Shown: positions 52,122-64,000 of the stretch, in pieces
Layout: every line of letters begins with the position of its first letter
Position numbering within the stretch: position 1 is the first letter of the stretch
Assembly (NCBI GenBank): GCA_964035015.1
Contig: OZ035997.1
Span: forward strand, 27,751,067-27,815,066
Direction: 5' to 3'
DNA from: Corallium rubrum
Lineage: Eukaryota > Cnidaria > Anthozoa > Scleralcyonacea > Coralliidae
DNA: 64,000 bases
The notes under the pieces: generated by a model
What the model was told of the DNA's origin: nothing
What the model saw: the letters and a program-made list of their open reading frames with translations, nothing else
Database searches by the model: none
Translations under genes and position numbers: made by a program

Positions 52122-54101
52122 TAAAAAGATACTTGGTCCTGTTTATCCTGAGATGGAGTAATTGTTCCTTTCAGTATGTGTTCTCATGCGGGGCTCGGAC
52201 AAATATCTTTGACTTCTGAGACACTCGTGCGTGAAGATGAATTCGAAATTTGATACTAATTATATGTATAGCCTGACGAGTCTCAAAATGATTCTTTTGA
52301 CTATTAAATTTTGGGAGCGAAACGTCACGAACCCTCAGGAGAAGTTATAAACACTAACAAAACAAACAACCGATGGAAAATAAAATGTTGTTTTTCATTA
52401 AAATTATAAGTAAACTATAGATAATTTATTCCAAACTTATGCAAAACTCCAAACTTGACAAATGGCCATTTGATGCTATACACACCGCCGACTGCATGTG
52501 GCTTCGCGCAGTAGGGGATATAGACTTTATAATAAAGTATAGCAATGATATTGTTATCGACTATATAAATACAACGTTTTCATACGAGTCGACTGTATTC
52601 TTTGTTATGATCTACACTCTGATCTGTAATAAAGAAAGTTGATACTGATCTGCTGCCGTGTGTCATTACTATTATGACAGCACTTACATTAGACCGTACA
52701 GCAACGCATCTTCTGTTGTCATGCACTTGTTCCTCTTTGTCGGGTGATCTTATCTTAATTTATGTAGACTATATGTAATATATAGTATACACACCTTCAA
52801 ATTAAATATGTACGAAAGTAAAATAAAGAAATAAACAAATTTTCCCAGCAGGTTCTGTTCTACCGCGGACAAGTGATGAGTCAATATAATTGATCCTTGC
52901 TAATTATGCTCACTGCAGAAACATTCAGTTTATTACTGTCCAGCGCCAATGGTTGAGTCGTAGATAAATTAAGGATCTGAGTATATAAAATTGGAAAAAT
53001 TGGTTTATGTAAAAATTTATATACAATATAAACTGATAATATGATAATTAATACACACTCTGAAACCTTTTAGTTTTGCAGAAACCTTTTCCACTGACAA
53101 TGTGAAGTTAAAAGGTTACACTAAAAAATTAATGAAAGAGACAAGTATAGCGTAAAAATTAAAAAAAAAGTAAATTAAAAATACACTTGCACAAAAATTC
53201 CACATATCAACATAACTTTATCCTTTTGAATTCTGTTCAGTTTCATTCATTGTCCTTAACTCTTGTTTATTTCAGTTCAATACAATTCAAAAGATCGGTC
53301 CTGAAAATCTTCCCGAGGCAAAGGGGAAATTTAATCGCTAATTTCCCGAAAAATCATGGTATTAGTTTGTAATATGATCGCCAGGGAAAACTTTGAGAAT
53401 CTTACCGACAGGAAATTTGCAACGGTTGATCAGAGAAGTTGCAGGAAAAATATATGCAAACGGGAAATTTAGAAGAAGACAAAGGATTTCTTTGTCTTCT
53501 AATTTTCCCTCATCAACATGCACGGGAAAATTAGAAGACAAAGGAAAAATCTCCCTCTTGCATGAACAACGAGGTGTACATTCCCTCGGAGACAAGGATT
53601 ATTTTAACGTGCAATTGTGCAATGATAAATGAGATTTGTGCAGTGATAAGCGCAATTTTGTGCAGTGACAAATTTTCCTTTAATATTTAAGAATGGGTGT
53701 TATTCGTGAAATGATTGCATTAAATTAGCAAATACACAAATAAGACGATAAGTTAAACTGAGCAGGACCCCGGTCCGATATCTTCTGATAACGTTAAGCG
53801 TACCGCAAACTAACAGCCTTATGCCCTTGATTTCAACTTTCAAGATACATGAGTGTAGCCTGCCTCCCTAATAAACAAAACGCTACTAGTGTTCTTACTA
53901 TTTAGCCAGACTACCCAACGGTGCCAAACCTGCAGCCAACCCCACATAACATGCTTGAGGCTTCTCTCACTCAGGTCGATGCGTCTGTGCCCATGTGCTA
54001 CTGTTTGACAATGATTGTTATTTTGAAAATGCGAATGTATGCTGCGCGAAAGGATTAAATCATTAAAAATTGGGAAAAGGAGGGCTGCTTATGTATACTA
54101 A
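52122..54101. other. Upstream region of the channel gene, no gene seen
   Basis: About 2 kb between the channel gene start and the MITE at 54102. A hairpin with TTTGTCTTCTAATTTTCCC lies at 53492-53545. No promoter can be assigned. Confidence 0.5.
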
Positions 54102-54240
54102 AGGCCCATTTCCACTCAGGAGAATTTTCCTCGGACAGGAAATTTCCCTTTGTCTTGTGAGCTCTTGGGCAGAACTAATGAGTTTGAGACAAAAGAAAAT
54201 GTCCTGTCCGAGGAAAATTTTCCTGAGTGGAAATGGGCCT
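54102..54240. mobile_element. 139-bp MITE, TAA target duplication
   Basis: Ends AGGCCCATTTCCACTCAGGA and the complement; TAA on both sides (54099-54101 and 54241-54243), as in PIF/Harbinger. The centre matches the MITE at 7274-7414 while the arms have changed on both sides together. Confidence 0.85.
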
Positions 54241-54446
54241 TAAGAATCCGAGGCGATCATGGTATTAATATTGCAACAGATCAGATCTAGATCTAGAGTT
54301 GTCTGTGAGTAGGCACTTCGCTTGCGATAGGAATATTGGTTGATGTTTCATGTATCGGTGTCATCAAATCAGCCAGATAAATTTTTATCTATACCACCCT
54401 AAAGTATCCCCTTGGTATAGTGACTTGACCTTATTGTGACCCAAAT

Positions 54447-55630
54447 ATGCTATCTTTGTTAACCCCAGTTATCCCAGTTATCCTAGTTATCTTGGTTATC
54501 CTAGTTATCCTAGTTATCCTAGTTATCCTAGTTATCCTAGTTATCCTAGTTATCTTAGTCATCCTAGTTCTTTTAGTTATCCTAGTTCTTTTAGTTATCC
54601 TAGTTCTTTTAGTTATCCTAGTTATCCTAGTTATCTTAGTTCTTTTAGTTATCCTAGTTATCTTAGTTCTTTTAGTTATCCTAGTTATCCTAGTTCTTTT
54701 AGTTATCCTAGTTATCTTAGTTCTTTTAGTTATCCTAGTTCTTTTAGTTATCCTAGTTATCCTAGTTATCTTAGTTCTTTTAGTTATCCTAGTTATTTTA
54801 GTTATCCTAGTTCTTTTAGTTATCCTAGTTATCCTAGTTATCTTAGTTCTTTTAGTTATCCTAGTTATCTTAGTTCTTTTAGTTATCCTAGTTATCTTAG
54901 TTCTTTTAGTTATCCTAGTTATCTTAGTTCTTTTAGTTATCCTAGTTATCCTAGTTATCTTAGTTCTTTTAGTTATCCTAGTTATCTTAGTTCTTTTAGT
55001 TATCCTAGTTATCCTAGTTCTTTTAGTTATCTTAGTTCTTTTAGTTATCCTAGTTCTTTTAGTTATCCTAGTTCTTTTAGTTATCTTAGTTATCTTAGTT
55101 ATCCTAGTTATCCTAGTTCTTTTAGTTATCCTAGTTATCTTAGTTATCCTAGTTATCCTAGTTCTTTTAGTTATCCTAGTTATCTTAGTTCTTTTAGTTA
55201 TCTTAGTTCTTTTAGTTATCCTAGTTCTTTTAGTTACCTTAGTTCTTTTAGTTATCCTAGTTCTTTTAGTTATCCTAGTTCTTTTAGTTATCCTAGTTTT
55301 CTTAGTTATCTTAGTTCTTTTAGTTATCTTAGTTCTTTTAGTTATCTTAGTTCTTTTAGTTATCTTAGTTCTTTTAGTTATCCTAGTTATCCTAGTTATC
55401 TTAGTTCTTTTAGTTATCTTAGTTCTTTTAGTTCTTTTAGTTATCTTAGTTCTTTTAGTTATCTTAGTTCTTTTAGTTATCTTAGTTCTTTTAGTTCTTT
55501 TAGTTATCTTAGTTCTTTCAGTTATCTTAGTTCTTTTAGTTATCTTAGTTATCTTAGTTATCTTAGTTATCTTAGTTTTCTTAGTTTTTCTACTTATCTT
55601 AGTTTTTCTACTTATCTTAGTTATCTTATG
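54447..55630. repeat. 1.2-kb minisatellite, 9-bp unit (left arm)
   Basis: More than 120 units of GTTATCCTA, GTTATCTTA or GTTCTTTTA. No unit holds a stop in one frame, so a 394-codon (VIL/VLL)n frame is open; it ends in TGA at the array edge. The complement array is at 61515-62735. Units differ in order between arms. Confidence 0.95.
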
Positions 55631-55631
55631 A

Positions 55632-55847
55632 ATGAAAAACTGGATATTTTTATTTCTGGAATTATTTGTGGGAACAATTAAAGTTGTCTTAATCGTATGC
55701 TATTATAGAATACGCAAAATTAAGTACTGCATTTTTTGTATTGAAAATAGCTGTCCATCATGTTATAAACGAGTTGCTTACATTCAATCTGTGGAAATTA
55801 GTAGCGATATAGAAAATATAAACAAGACACAGACTCACTTGTGTTAA
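55632..55847 (+). CDS. 71-codon frame repeated in both TIRs
   Basis: A frame beginning MKNWIFLFLELFVG, with CIFCIENSCPSC, starts directly after the minisatellite and is identical in the right arm (61514-61299, minus). Arm identity alone explains its conservation. It may be a small membrane protein, a shared first exon of the two interior genes, or chance. Confidence 0.25.
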   Translation: MKNWIFLFLELFVGTIKVVLIVCYYRIRKIKYCIFCIENSCPSCYKRVAYIQSVEISSDIENINKTQTHLC

Positions 55848-56049
55848 AAACTATAAGTATGTTTATTTACTATTTGAAACTACATGATGCACAAGGCGCC
55901 ATCTTTTTTATGCTTATTTCATTCTAACGGCTTGTACTCGCGTTAATCACTGACTGATATTGCATGATTGTTCACAGTTTACTCTCTTTACTAATTTTGC
56001 ATGTTTAATTTCATGAAAAGGACTCTGCATGGTTGATAAATGTAAAACT

Positions 56050-59000
56050 TTACTTAAAATGTTGGTTTCGTTGTCTTTTGTTGCCAAGAGGTTTACTGCA
56101 GGCTCCATCAAATAGGTTAGTTAGCATACGCGGTATTTTTTTGTGCGGGATTTCTGCTTCTTCCTCTTCCTGCTCTGATGCAGATTTTTCTTGGTCATCC
56201 TTTTCTTGGGCTGGACCAGAACTGTCGTCACGTTCTTCATCGTCGACCATATCTTCATCAACAGGCATATCCTCATCCTCGGTACTACTCTCAGAGTCTT
56301 TGTTGCTACTCTCAGAATCTTTGTTACTACTCTCAGAATCTTTGTTGATACTCTCAGAATCTTTGTTGCTACTCTGAGAATCTTTGTTACTACTCTCAGA
56401 ATCTTCATTGCTACTCTCAGAATCTTCGTTGCTACTCTCAGAATCTTCGTTGCTACTCTCAGAATCTTCGTTGCTACTCTCAGAATCTTCGTTGCTACTC
56501 TCAGAATCTTCGTTGCTACTACTATCAGAATCTTCTTCATTCCGTCTATTTTGATCAGGCTATTTTGAATATAAATTTAGAAAAAAAAGGGAAATCATTA
56601 CATAACGCTTTGCACAATCCTTATGGTGAAATAATTGCAAAACAGAAATGCATTATATAGTATTGTGATGCAAATCATGCAATACATTGGATGTTAAAGT
56701 GCTTATGTCACAAAAACTTTTTTTTAACTTTTGAGTAGAGGACAAATAGGTTCTTTAACATTTTTCGGTTTTCTCTTTTCATTCGTGAGATATGCGGCTC
56801 TAAACAGCAATTTTCGTGAAAATGTCGCGTATCAACAAGAGTCTGGGACGAGCGTGGTGTGACGTAGCTTAAGGGACTTGTTAATTTTAACAATAGCCTT
56901 TTAGTACTCCTTCACATGTGAATTCGAACCTCCGTCCCTTAAGCTACGTCACACGGCTGTCGCCCCAGACCCTTTTCCGTTTTTTTCTCGGGCGCGACAA
57001 TTTTTTGCTAAAAGCCAATTTTTCAAGGTTTAGAGCCGCATATCTCGCGAATGAAAAGAGAAAACCGAAAAATGTTAAAGAACCTATTAACTAACTTTTT
57101 GTCCTCTACTCAAAAGTCAAAAATTTTTTTTTGTGACATAAGCACTTTAAAGTTACAACGATTTGTAAATTAAACTGAAGCATATACGTTAGAAAGAACT
57201 TGATAATCCGAGCAAAAGTTATCATTTATAGAAAATGGTTTGTCACTTTCTTGATTGCTTAATATTTAAATTTTCTCCTCCTATTTAGTTGTAATGTGCT
57301 GCCCGTGTAGTTTGCATTCTGTATTAATTATGTAGATGTGTATATAAAACGTTGCCTAGTGTATCCAGTGTAGAAATTAACCACCATTAGTTGCATATAT
57401 ATGTCACGTAACCCTTACCAAGAATTTTATTCGCGTTCCAGCTGGAAAAGAGCAGTAGCTACAAACTGAAGGACCACCAAGTGCTACTTCTTGACCTTCG
57501 CTGATGTCACTAGTTATTGCGTGGGTCACTTGAAATGTATTCGTTGCAGAAATCTGGCCATGAGCCACGATGATTGTGCCTTTAACCAGCCACTTATTTT
57601 CCTCGGAACCTGTATGACAAAAGTGTACGTAAAAATAATAGCATCGTTTTCTTCAAGCCTATATTTCATTTTTATACCTTTAAAGAAAAAGAAGTAATGA
57701 TGTTCAAACACATTTTGTTGTCCGGAATATTTTATTTTTTTCTGCCTAAACTAAAGACTGGAAAATACGTATCAACTGAAAGAGCAATATCGTAGGTTTC
57801 CTGACAGCTCGGGAATCAATAAGTTGCGTGGTTTTGCGTGCAGACAAAAAAAATGCGCACGGTCATATGAGAAATTATTCAGATGTTTATTATACACTTT
57901 CTAGTATGTCTTTTGCGAAGAACGTTGCACACTGATTAATTGGTTGCCCCTCGTGTCTTTAATTTGCAATAAATATACCTACATAATATGAACTGGTTTT
58001 TTGATTAACTTTAAGTAACCAATTAAATTGTCAACCACAAATTAATTTTGCTCCTATGCTTCTTACTGTCTAGAGTAAAGATTTTTGTTTGGTGACTTAA
58101 ACAATCATAAACCTTTTTTGCCTAAATGCCCGGGAGTTTTTTTTCGGGAAATCTATGAGCTGGCATGTCCTTTTTTCAGCTCAGACATTTTTAACTTAAA
58201 AGTAGGCTTTTTTAAAAGAGTTCAAACTAATAAAAATATGTTTCTGGAGGGCAACGTCATATTACGTTTTAAGTTTATTCGAAGATAAAATTAAAGCAAA
58301 ATACATCAGTTTTTGTTGAAAATTACATATTATTAATCACAAAGACATAAACGCAAATATCCGATGACGACTTACAGATAATTGAAACCTCCTGCGCTGC
58401 TTGTGTTTCTTCGTTGTCATCTGAGATATAAAACAATTATCAAAAATTGTAAGTCAACCCATATAATGCTCGTTATATAATTAAATCTCGCGTGCAAATA
58501 TTGTAGGTAAAAAGTGTATAAATTATATATAGAGGATATTACATGGTGGTGCGAAGATATGGATTTTATCTTCGAGTGGTGAAAACAATATTTTACGAAT
58601 GAGCGTAGCGAATGAGTAAAATATCGTTTTTACCGCGAGAAGATAAAAGTCATATCTTCAAGCCAGCGTGTAATTTTCTTTTTATTATATAGATTCAATG
58701 CAAAAAGAGGTAAAATTCTTAATGACGTCATCGATATCTTCACTAGTGAGGATAAAACACTCGCATCTATATAATAAAATTGTATATGAAACGCTGCAAA
58801 CCCTTAAAAGCGTAAATCGAAAAACGAAACAATACAAGTCCCCAAAACTATAAGTCATACAGTATATAACGAACTCCTTATCTAACCTCGATTTCTAGCG
58901 CATCACGGCGGCCTGTACGAAAAGTATCCTGCAGGAAAATACCTAATTTATCTACAACAGTAAGCCTAAATTAATTAACAATTGTACGGGGAAATATTAC

Positions 59001-60338
59001 CTGGTTCATTTTGCGGAGTAGTGAAACCTAACACTGAAAAAAGAGATTAAAAATTTATCAGAATTGATATAAAAATTATTTTGCTAACCCTGCGCGCAAT
59101 ATACCTTCTTTTCCAATAATATGGGTCTTTATACGAAGTGCCGTGAATTGGATTATCTATCTTAAAGTATAATGAATTTACTCTTGGCCACGTGGTTTAA
59201 AACAACAAAATGCAGTCAAAGGTCTTTGACAAAAGATTTTGACGTTCGTTTGCTACTTTGCACTGAATTAATGTTTTTCAAAGCAAGCCTATATTATTTC
59301 TTGTATTCAGAAGGGGAGGGGGGGGGGGGGGAGGGGGCGAGGGGGCGAGGGAGCGGCTGCCTCAATGTTTTTCAGGGGTAATTTCAGATTCGTCCAAATC
59401 CGGTGAAAAATTGCTGGGGGTGCAACCATTCTGAAAATCAATATTCGGCAGTGTATGGAAAGATTATATGGAAAGTTTTAATCCTGACACACTGATGTTA
59501 CGATTTTACTAAAACAAAAGAAGAAGAAAAACCCCGAAAAAGTAATTTATGTTTTGGTTTCTCAGCATTCGATTTAGACCGAAATGTTTCTTAAAAGTGA
59601 ACGCCCTTGTTCACGCTGTTAAATATGTGATTTAAGACCTTCATGTTCTGCTGAAAAGTGCCCTCAAATGCAGGAAATGCTGTTTCAGACACCCAAAATT
59701 TAAATTTTTTTCCGAGGGTAAACCCCCAAACTCCCTAAAAACGTGTCACCAATTTTTAACAGCGTACTCTATTTCCCCCCAACTACAAATCAAAGCGGCG
59801 CTACGGATTATATTGTTTTTCTTTGATTAACATTGTGGACTGTCATTGGTTGATTTGAGTTGGGTGGCTTCGAGTCGTTACTGCAAAAGAAATAAGAAAA
59901 TAAACTGGATCTAGAAATTTGGCTCTATTTGTCATAGATTTATCACGCGAGTTTTCATTCACACAATACAGAAGGTATTGTGGTTTCCGAGAAGTTATAT
60001 TAAAGCGCTAACCTATTATAATGCCACTTACTTTTATCCAACTGTTTTCGAACTTCAAGTTTGACACAACGTCGACTAACAGTGACCGCTCGCAATTTAT
60101 TTGAGTTTTTGGTTTTAATAACAGTTGCCTTTACGCCTTCTTTCAAAAAATTTCTCAAAGGATTCAATTCTCCCAATTTTCCCCTTTCGATGGCGTTTTC
60201 GACATCCACCTTTGTTGGCTTCTTTACACCTTTTAAGGCGAAATATAAAAATCCATTTCTGCGGTTGAGTGCATAAAAATTTCCATCGGCATTATGTGTT
60301 TTCGTTGCAGCGACACAAGGATTGATGTATTGCAACAA
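56050..60338 (-). CDS. Five-exon gene of unknown function in the 8.5-kb element
   Basis: Exons (minus): 60338-60032, 59033-59001, 58420-58376, 57609-57419, 56559-56050. Phases 1, 1, 1 and 0 fit at the joins and no stop interrupts about 361 codons. Exon 1 has a basic globular segment (FYALNRRNGFLYFALKG, GVKATVIKTKNSNKL). Exon 4 is globular with WLVKGTIIVAHGQ and CSYCSF. Exon 5 is a run of Ser/Glu/Asp heptads (ESSNEDS about 12 times), then an acidic tail ending in basic KKIPRML and GNKRQRNQHFK. The first exon begins after an acceptor, so an upstream start is missing. The acidic repeat plus basic end suggests a nuclear, chromatin- or protein-binding role, which is only an inference. Not recognised as any transposase. 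Confidence 0.65.
56698..57146. mobile_element. 449-bp hairpin MITE with TTAA duplication
   Basis: AGTGCTTATGTCACAAAAAC is mirrored at the right; TTAA at 56694-56697 and 57147-57150. Same end motif as 13904-14236. It sits in the intron between the last two exons of the unknown gene. Confidence 0.9.
58535..58790. mobile_element. Hairpin MITE with GAAGATATG arms
   Basis: ATTACATGGTGGTGCGAAGA and the complement ending CGTGTAAT (58674) form arms with TTTATCTTC inside; a related fragment follows to 58790. Confidence 0.65.
59040..60000. other. Intron-like region, no gene seen
   Basis: Within the long intron of the unknown gene. Contains a G-rich run at 59308-59350 (potential G-quadruplex). A donor-like site near 59105 might mark a further exon. 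Confidence 0.4.
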
Positions 60339-60487
60339 CTATATATAATCAGTAACGAAAAAGCAATAGATCAGTAGAAAGAAGGCAATTCAGCATCGCA
60401 TATTAACCCTCTAAGGACAATCAGGCACCCAGATATAGGGTAGAAGGCTTCTGCATGTCTCCATAAATTTTATATAATAAACAGAAC

Positions 60488-60616
60488 AATACAAGGATGT
60501 GCGGAAATATGAAATTTATTTCTCGTTTTGACCAAGATATCTTACTCGTTCGCTTCGCTCACTCGTGAGATATTTTGGTCAACACTCAAAATACATTTTC
60601 CGCACATCCATGTATT
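60488..60616. mobile_element. 129-bp hairpin MITE
   Basis: AATACAAGGATGTGCGGAAA mirrored as TTTCCGCACATCCATGTATT, with CGAGTGAGCGAAGCG-like symmetry in the centre. Confidence 0.8.
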
Positions 60617-60681
60617 ATTCTCTATACCTTTATTACTAGTATTATTATCATCAATACCAATTTCATTTACTTCTTAAATAG

Positions 60682-61211
60682 GGCAAGAAAAAGACGAAAA
60701 GAAAAGTTGCAGATGTGGTATTAACCAAAAGCCGGACGCAAAGTTAAAAAGAAAATATAATTCGCGTTGTTCATGCAAGGGGGCTTGTGGAAAGATGTGT
60801 AAGTGTCATGGCTTATGTGGTGGCAAAGAATGTGGTGGTAATATCGAAAAAACTACAAATAATTCACCTAAAGGACGACGCAAAAGGTTCAAACACGATT
60901 TTCAAAAAACTCCTACTAAAAGATCCGTATCGTTTATGCAGGACATGGGGGAAAACGTACATGTTGGTGATCCAAATTTGCTAGAATATTATGCTATTTG
61001 TTCTCTTGTGCTTTCGCATGATTCTTTGCACCAAATTTCACCGGAAATAATTCACAAATCATTTGTTGGTCTCATTCACATATTAGTTAGCTTTGGTTTT
61101 AATCTTCCGATTGGCTTACGCACACTGCTTGAAATAAAAAAACAATTAGAAAAAATAAAAAAAATACAGCTAATGATTTATGCCATATTACATCATGGCG
61201 GAAATGCATGA
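60682..61211 (+). CDS. Cys-rich (CXC-like) terminal exon in the 8.5-kb element
   Basis: After the acceptor TTAAATAG, an open frame of 176 codons runs to TGA 61211. It starts with a basic stretch, then a cluster of ten Cys and a His: SCRCG, RCSCKGACGKMCKCHGLCGG, KECGG. This resembles CXC/tesmin-type zinc-binding DNA-contact motifs. A basic segment (KGRRKRFKHD) and a helical C-terminal part (LEYYAICSLVLSHDSL, IIHKSFVGLIHILV) follow. Upstream exons are not found. It lies back to back with the acidic gene. Possibly the DNA-binding subunit of the element's own machinery; inference only. Confidence 0.55.
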
Positions 61212-61514
61212 CAATCTCACTCATGATCATATAGAAATGTGTATTCAAACTTAACATTGAAAACTGTTTCAAATGGTAAATAAACATACTTATAGTTTTT
61301 AACACAAGTGAGTCTGTGTCTTGTTTATATTTTCTATATCGCTACTAATTTCCACAGATTGAATGTAAGCAACTCGTTTATAACATGATGGACAGCTATT
61401 TTCAATACAAAAAATGCAGTACTTAATTTTGCGTATTCTATAATAGCATACGATTAAGACAACTTTAATTGTTCCCACAAATAATTCCAGAAATAAAAAT
61501 ATCCAGTTTTTCAT

Positions 61515-62735
61515 TCATAAGATAACTAAGATAAGTAGAAAAACTAAGATAAGTAGAAAAACTAAGATAACTAAGATAACTAAGATAACTAAAAGAACTA
61601 AAAGAACTAAAAGAACTAAGATAACTAAGATAACTAAGACAACTAAGATAACTAAGAAAACTAAGAAAACTAAGAAAACTAAGAAAACTAAGAAAACTAA
61701 GAAAACTAAGAAAACTAAGAAAACTAAGAAAACTAAGATAACTAAGGTAGCTAAGATAACTAAAAGAACTAAGATAACTAAGAAAACTAAAAGAACTAAA
61801 AGAACTAAGATAACTAAAAGAACTAAGATAACTAAAAGAACTAAGATAACTAAAAGAACTAAGATAACTAAAAGAACTAAAAGAACTAAGATAACTAAGA
61901 TAACTAAGATAACTAAAAGAACTAAGATAACTAAAAGAACTAAAACAACTAAGATAACTAAGATAACTAAAAGAACTAAGATAACTAAAAGAACTAAGAT
62001 AACTAAAAGAACTAAAAGAACTAAGATAACTAAAAGAACTAAGATAACTAAAAGAACTAAGATAACTAAAAGAACTAAGATAACTAAAAGAACTAAGATA
62101 ACTAAAAGAACTAAGATAACTAAAAGAACTAAAAGAACTAAGATAACTAAGATAACTAGGATAACTAGGATAACTAAAAGAACTAAGATAACTAAAAGAA
62201 CTAAGATAACTAAAAGAACTAGGATAACTAAAAGAACTAAGATAACTAAAAGAACTAGGATAACTAAAAGAACTAGGATAACTAAAAGAACTAAGATAAC
62301 TAAAAGAACTAAAAGAACTAAGATAACTAAAAGAACTAGGATAACTAAAAGAACTAGGATAACTAAAAGAACTGAGATAACTAGGATAACTAAAAGAACT
62401 AAGATAACTAGGATAACTAGGATAACTAAAAGAACTAGGATAACTAAAAGAACTAAGATAACTAGGATAACTAAAAGAACTAGGATAACTAGGATAACTA
62501 AAAGAACTAGGATAACTAGGATAACTAAAAGAACTAGGATAACTAGGATAACTAAAAGAACTAGGATAACTAGGATAACTAAAAGAACTAAGATAACTAG
62601 GATAACCAAAAGAACTAGGATAACTAGGATGACTAAGATAACTAGGATAACTAGGATAACTAGGATAACTAGGATAACTAGGATAACCAAGATAACTAGG
62701 ATAACTGGGATAACTGGGGTTAACAAAGATAGCAT
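61515..62735. repeat. 1.2-kb minisatellite, 9-bp unit (right arm)
   Basis: Complement of the left array, with the same three unit types in a different order and slightly longer. A block of repeated AACTAAGAA units at 61660-61735 has no counterpart in the left arm. Confidence 0.95.
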
Positions 62736-62886
62736 ATTTGGGTCACAATAAGGTCAAGTCACTGTACCAAGGGGATACTTTAGGGTGGTATAGATGAAAA
62801 TTTATCTGGCTGATTTGGTGACACCGATACATGAAACATCAACCGGAATATTTACATGTTGCAAAGCATGATGGGGTGTTTCCAAT

Positions 62887-63023
62887 ATGGCGTCGATTCG
62901 ACTGCAATCTTGTATATTTTGTTGGAGATCATTTCTTTTACCTTCTTCCAAACTTCAGGTCCGCCATGCTGGCCATTACAGAGTATTTTATCCATGTAGT
63001 TTAAAGTCTATTATAGTAGGACG
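62887..63023 (+). CDS. Possible first exon of an unknown gene
   Basis: ATG in CAATATGGCGTCG opens MASIRLQSCIFCWRSFLLPS and reaches CGACAAAATG/GTGAGT, a good donor, after about 45 codons. The R- and S-rich start could be a mitochondrial targeting peptide. No homology is recognised and downstream exons were not found. Confidence 0.3.
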
Positions 63024-63144
63024 ACAAAATGGTGAGTGGATACGTGGCACGTGCTATCAAGAAATCCATGCTCAACTCGTGGAGACTATGGTCTGTGGAG
63101 TGGAACTCGTGTTATCAGAAAGCAGTTCAACAAAAATAACGTAA

Positions 63145-64000
63145 TTTGTTTTCAACATTTTTCTAGTAAGAAGCGTTTGGAATGATGAGCTGCTTAACAT
63201 GCGTTGCCGACGCTTTCATACTTCGAGTAAGTCTTGTGTTTATGTGTTAAAATATAAACTAAGAGTGCTGCGTAGGCAGTGTTTATTTGCATAGAGAAAA
63301 CTGAGGTTTTCATAACGAAATATTGTGTTTTGAGCGGAGGCCTTCATTTACAGAGCAGAGTAAATGGCTCCTCTCGAAACGTCAGTATTTCGTTACTGAA
63401 TCCTATGCAGTTTAGCATCTACAATATTCACTTAACATATTTTTTATTGTACAATAGCACTGTATAATATATTATAACATAAGGTGTCCTCTACGCATGC
63501 TCTGATTGGTTGGGCTCCATGCATTTATAAGAGAACATAGATCATGAATGACGTAGAATTACTCAACTTCTTTCGTGTTCAAATGACGTCAAACGTACTT
63601 TTATAAGAGTACATATGCACGGAGCTTTATGTTTTATTTGTTAAATGAAGAAGTGAGTGTGGGATTTGATTGTTGTCATACACAATATATTGAAGAGTCT
63701 GACAATAATAGTGAAGTGCACAGATAATGTCAAATTCACGTTTGTCTGAGTTTATAATTTAATTATTCTCTTCATTTCCAACAAAAGGAAATTTTTATTT
63801 TTTTTTATTTTAATAACTTTGCCGTACACATTACAAACATAAATACAGACATTACAGGTAAACTACATCAAGTGTTCCTTCTTTTAGGTGCAAAGTTGAT
63901 TGCAATTTTGATTTAGTTCGTTTGCAAATTTGCAAATTTCCAATCAAATTTGCAATATTCCTATGGGAAATTCACTTCCTGTTAAATTTTCCTAAGTTCC
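63145..64000. other. No gene seen
   Basis: AT-rich sequence with short frames only. Confidence 0.5.

Larger units (their letters stand above)
54338..62844. mobile_element. 8.5-kb element, 8-bp duplication, minisatellite TIRs
   Basis: GGTTGATGTTTCATGTATCG at 54338 is mirrored at 62844. GGAATATT lies outside both ends (54330-54337, 62845-62852), an exact 8-bp target duplication. Inverted repeats run to about 55866 and from about 61279, roughly 1.5 kb each, mostly a 9-bp minisatellite. The interior has a five-exon minus-strand gene, a Cys-rich plus-strand exon and three MITEs. I find no DDE, RNase H or recombinase motif. Known 8-bp-duplication superfamilies (hAT, P, KDZ and others) cannot be confirmed. 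Confidence 0.85.

Overview
The window reads as genomic DNA of an invertebrate animal: low GC, GT-AG introns, AATAAA signals, a 13-exon host channel gene, and a very heavy load of transposons, hairpin MITEs and microsatellites. The repeat style (TA arrays with Penelope-type hammerheads, THAP/DDE elements, CR1/L2-like LINEs with YVDD reverse transcriptase) suggests a cnidarian or similar basal invertebrate, but this is a guess. Nothing bacterial is present.

Layout. 1-7962: a decayed Ty3/Gypsy element was split inside gag by a 4.4-kb transposon (2581-7001) whose cargo is a Ser/Thr kinase joined to a Cys/His module. Two inverted copies of that transposon appear to have flipped the gag 5' half (447-1085), together with a LINE fragment. 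7990-12060: a virus-like or transposon-like unit with an uninterrupted, spliced gene for a superfamily 3 helicase (about 852 aa) on the minus strand and small divergent acidic ORFs. 13904-15350: a TTAA-flanked hairpin MITE and a compact intronless staphylococcal-nuclease-like gene. 15713-28270: a 12.6-kb nest. A repeat array bounded by one 8-bp target duplication carries a THAP/DDE transposon with an intact transposase (16906-21013), a TA-flanked 4-kb element with a hidden spliced gene (22105-26078) and a hAT-type element (27138-28167). 28755-31565: a LINE with intact endonuclease and reverse transcriptase. 33481-38676: a TA-flanked element carrying a captured SAM-domain exon pair, a 1.3-kb minisatellite and a nested hAT-type element. 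39932-52121: a complete CSC1/OSCA/TMEM63-family channel gene on the minus strand, 13 coding exons; its introns hold SSRs, SINE-like repeats, hairpins and a full hammerhead ribozyme. 54338-62844: an 8.5-kb element with a perfect 8-bp target duplication, about 1.5-kb inverted repeats built around 9-bp minisatellites, and two spliced genes that resemble no transposase I know.

The clear host genes are the CSC1/TMEM63 channel and probably the nuclease gene; nearly everything else is mobile DNA, much of it nested. The two elements with GGTT-type ends, minisatellite-loaded inverted repeats, about 8-bp target duplications and non-transposase cargo (2581-7001 and 54338-62844) are the best candidates for something undescribed. 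All joins, target duplications and stems were read by eye; family names rest on motif recognition, not on searches.
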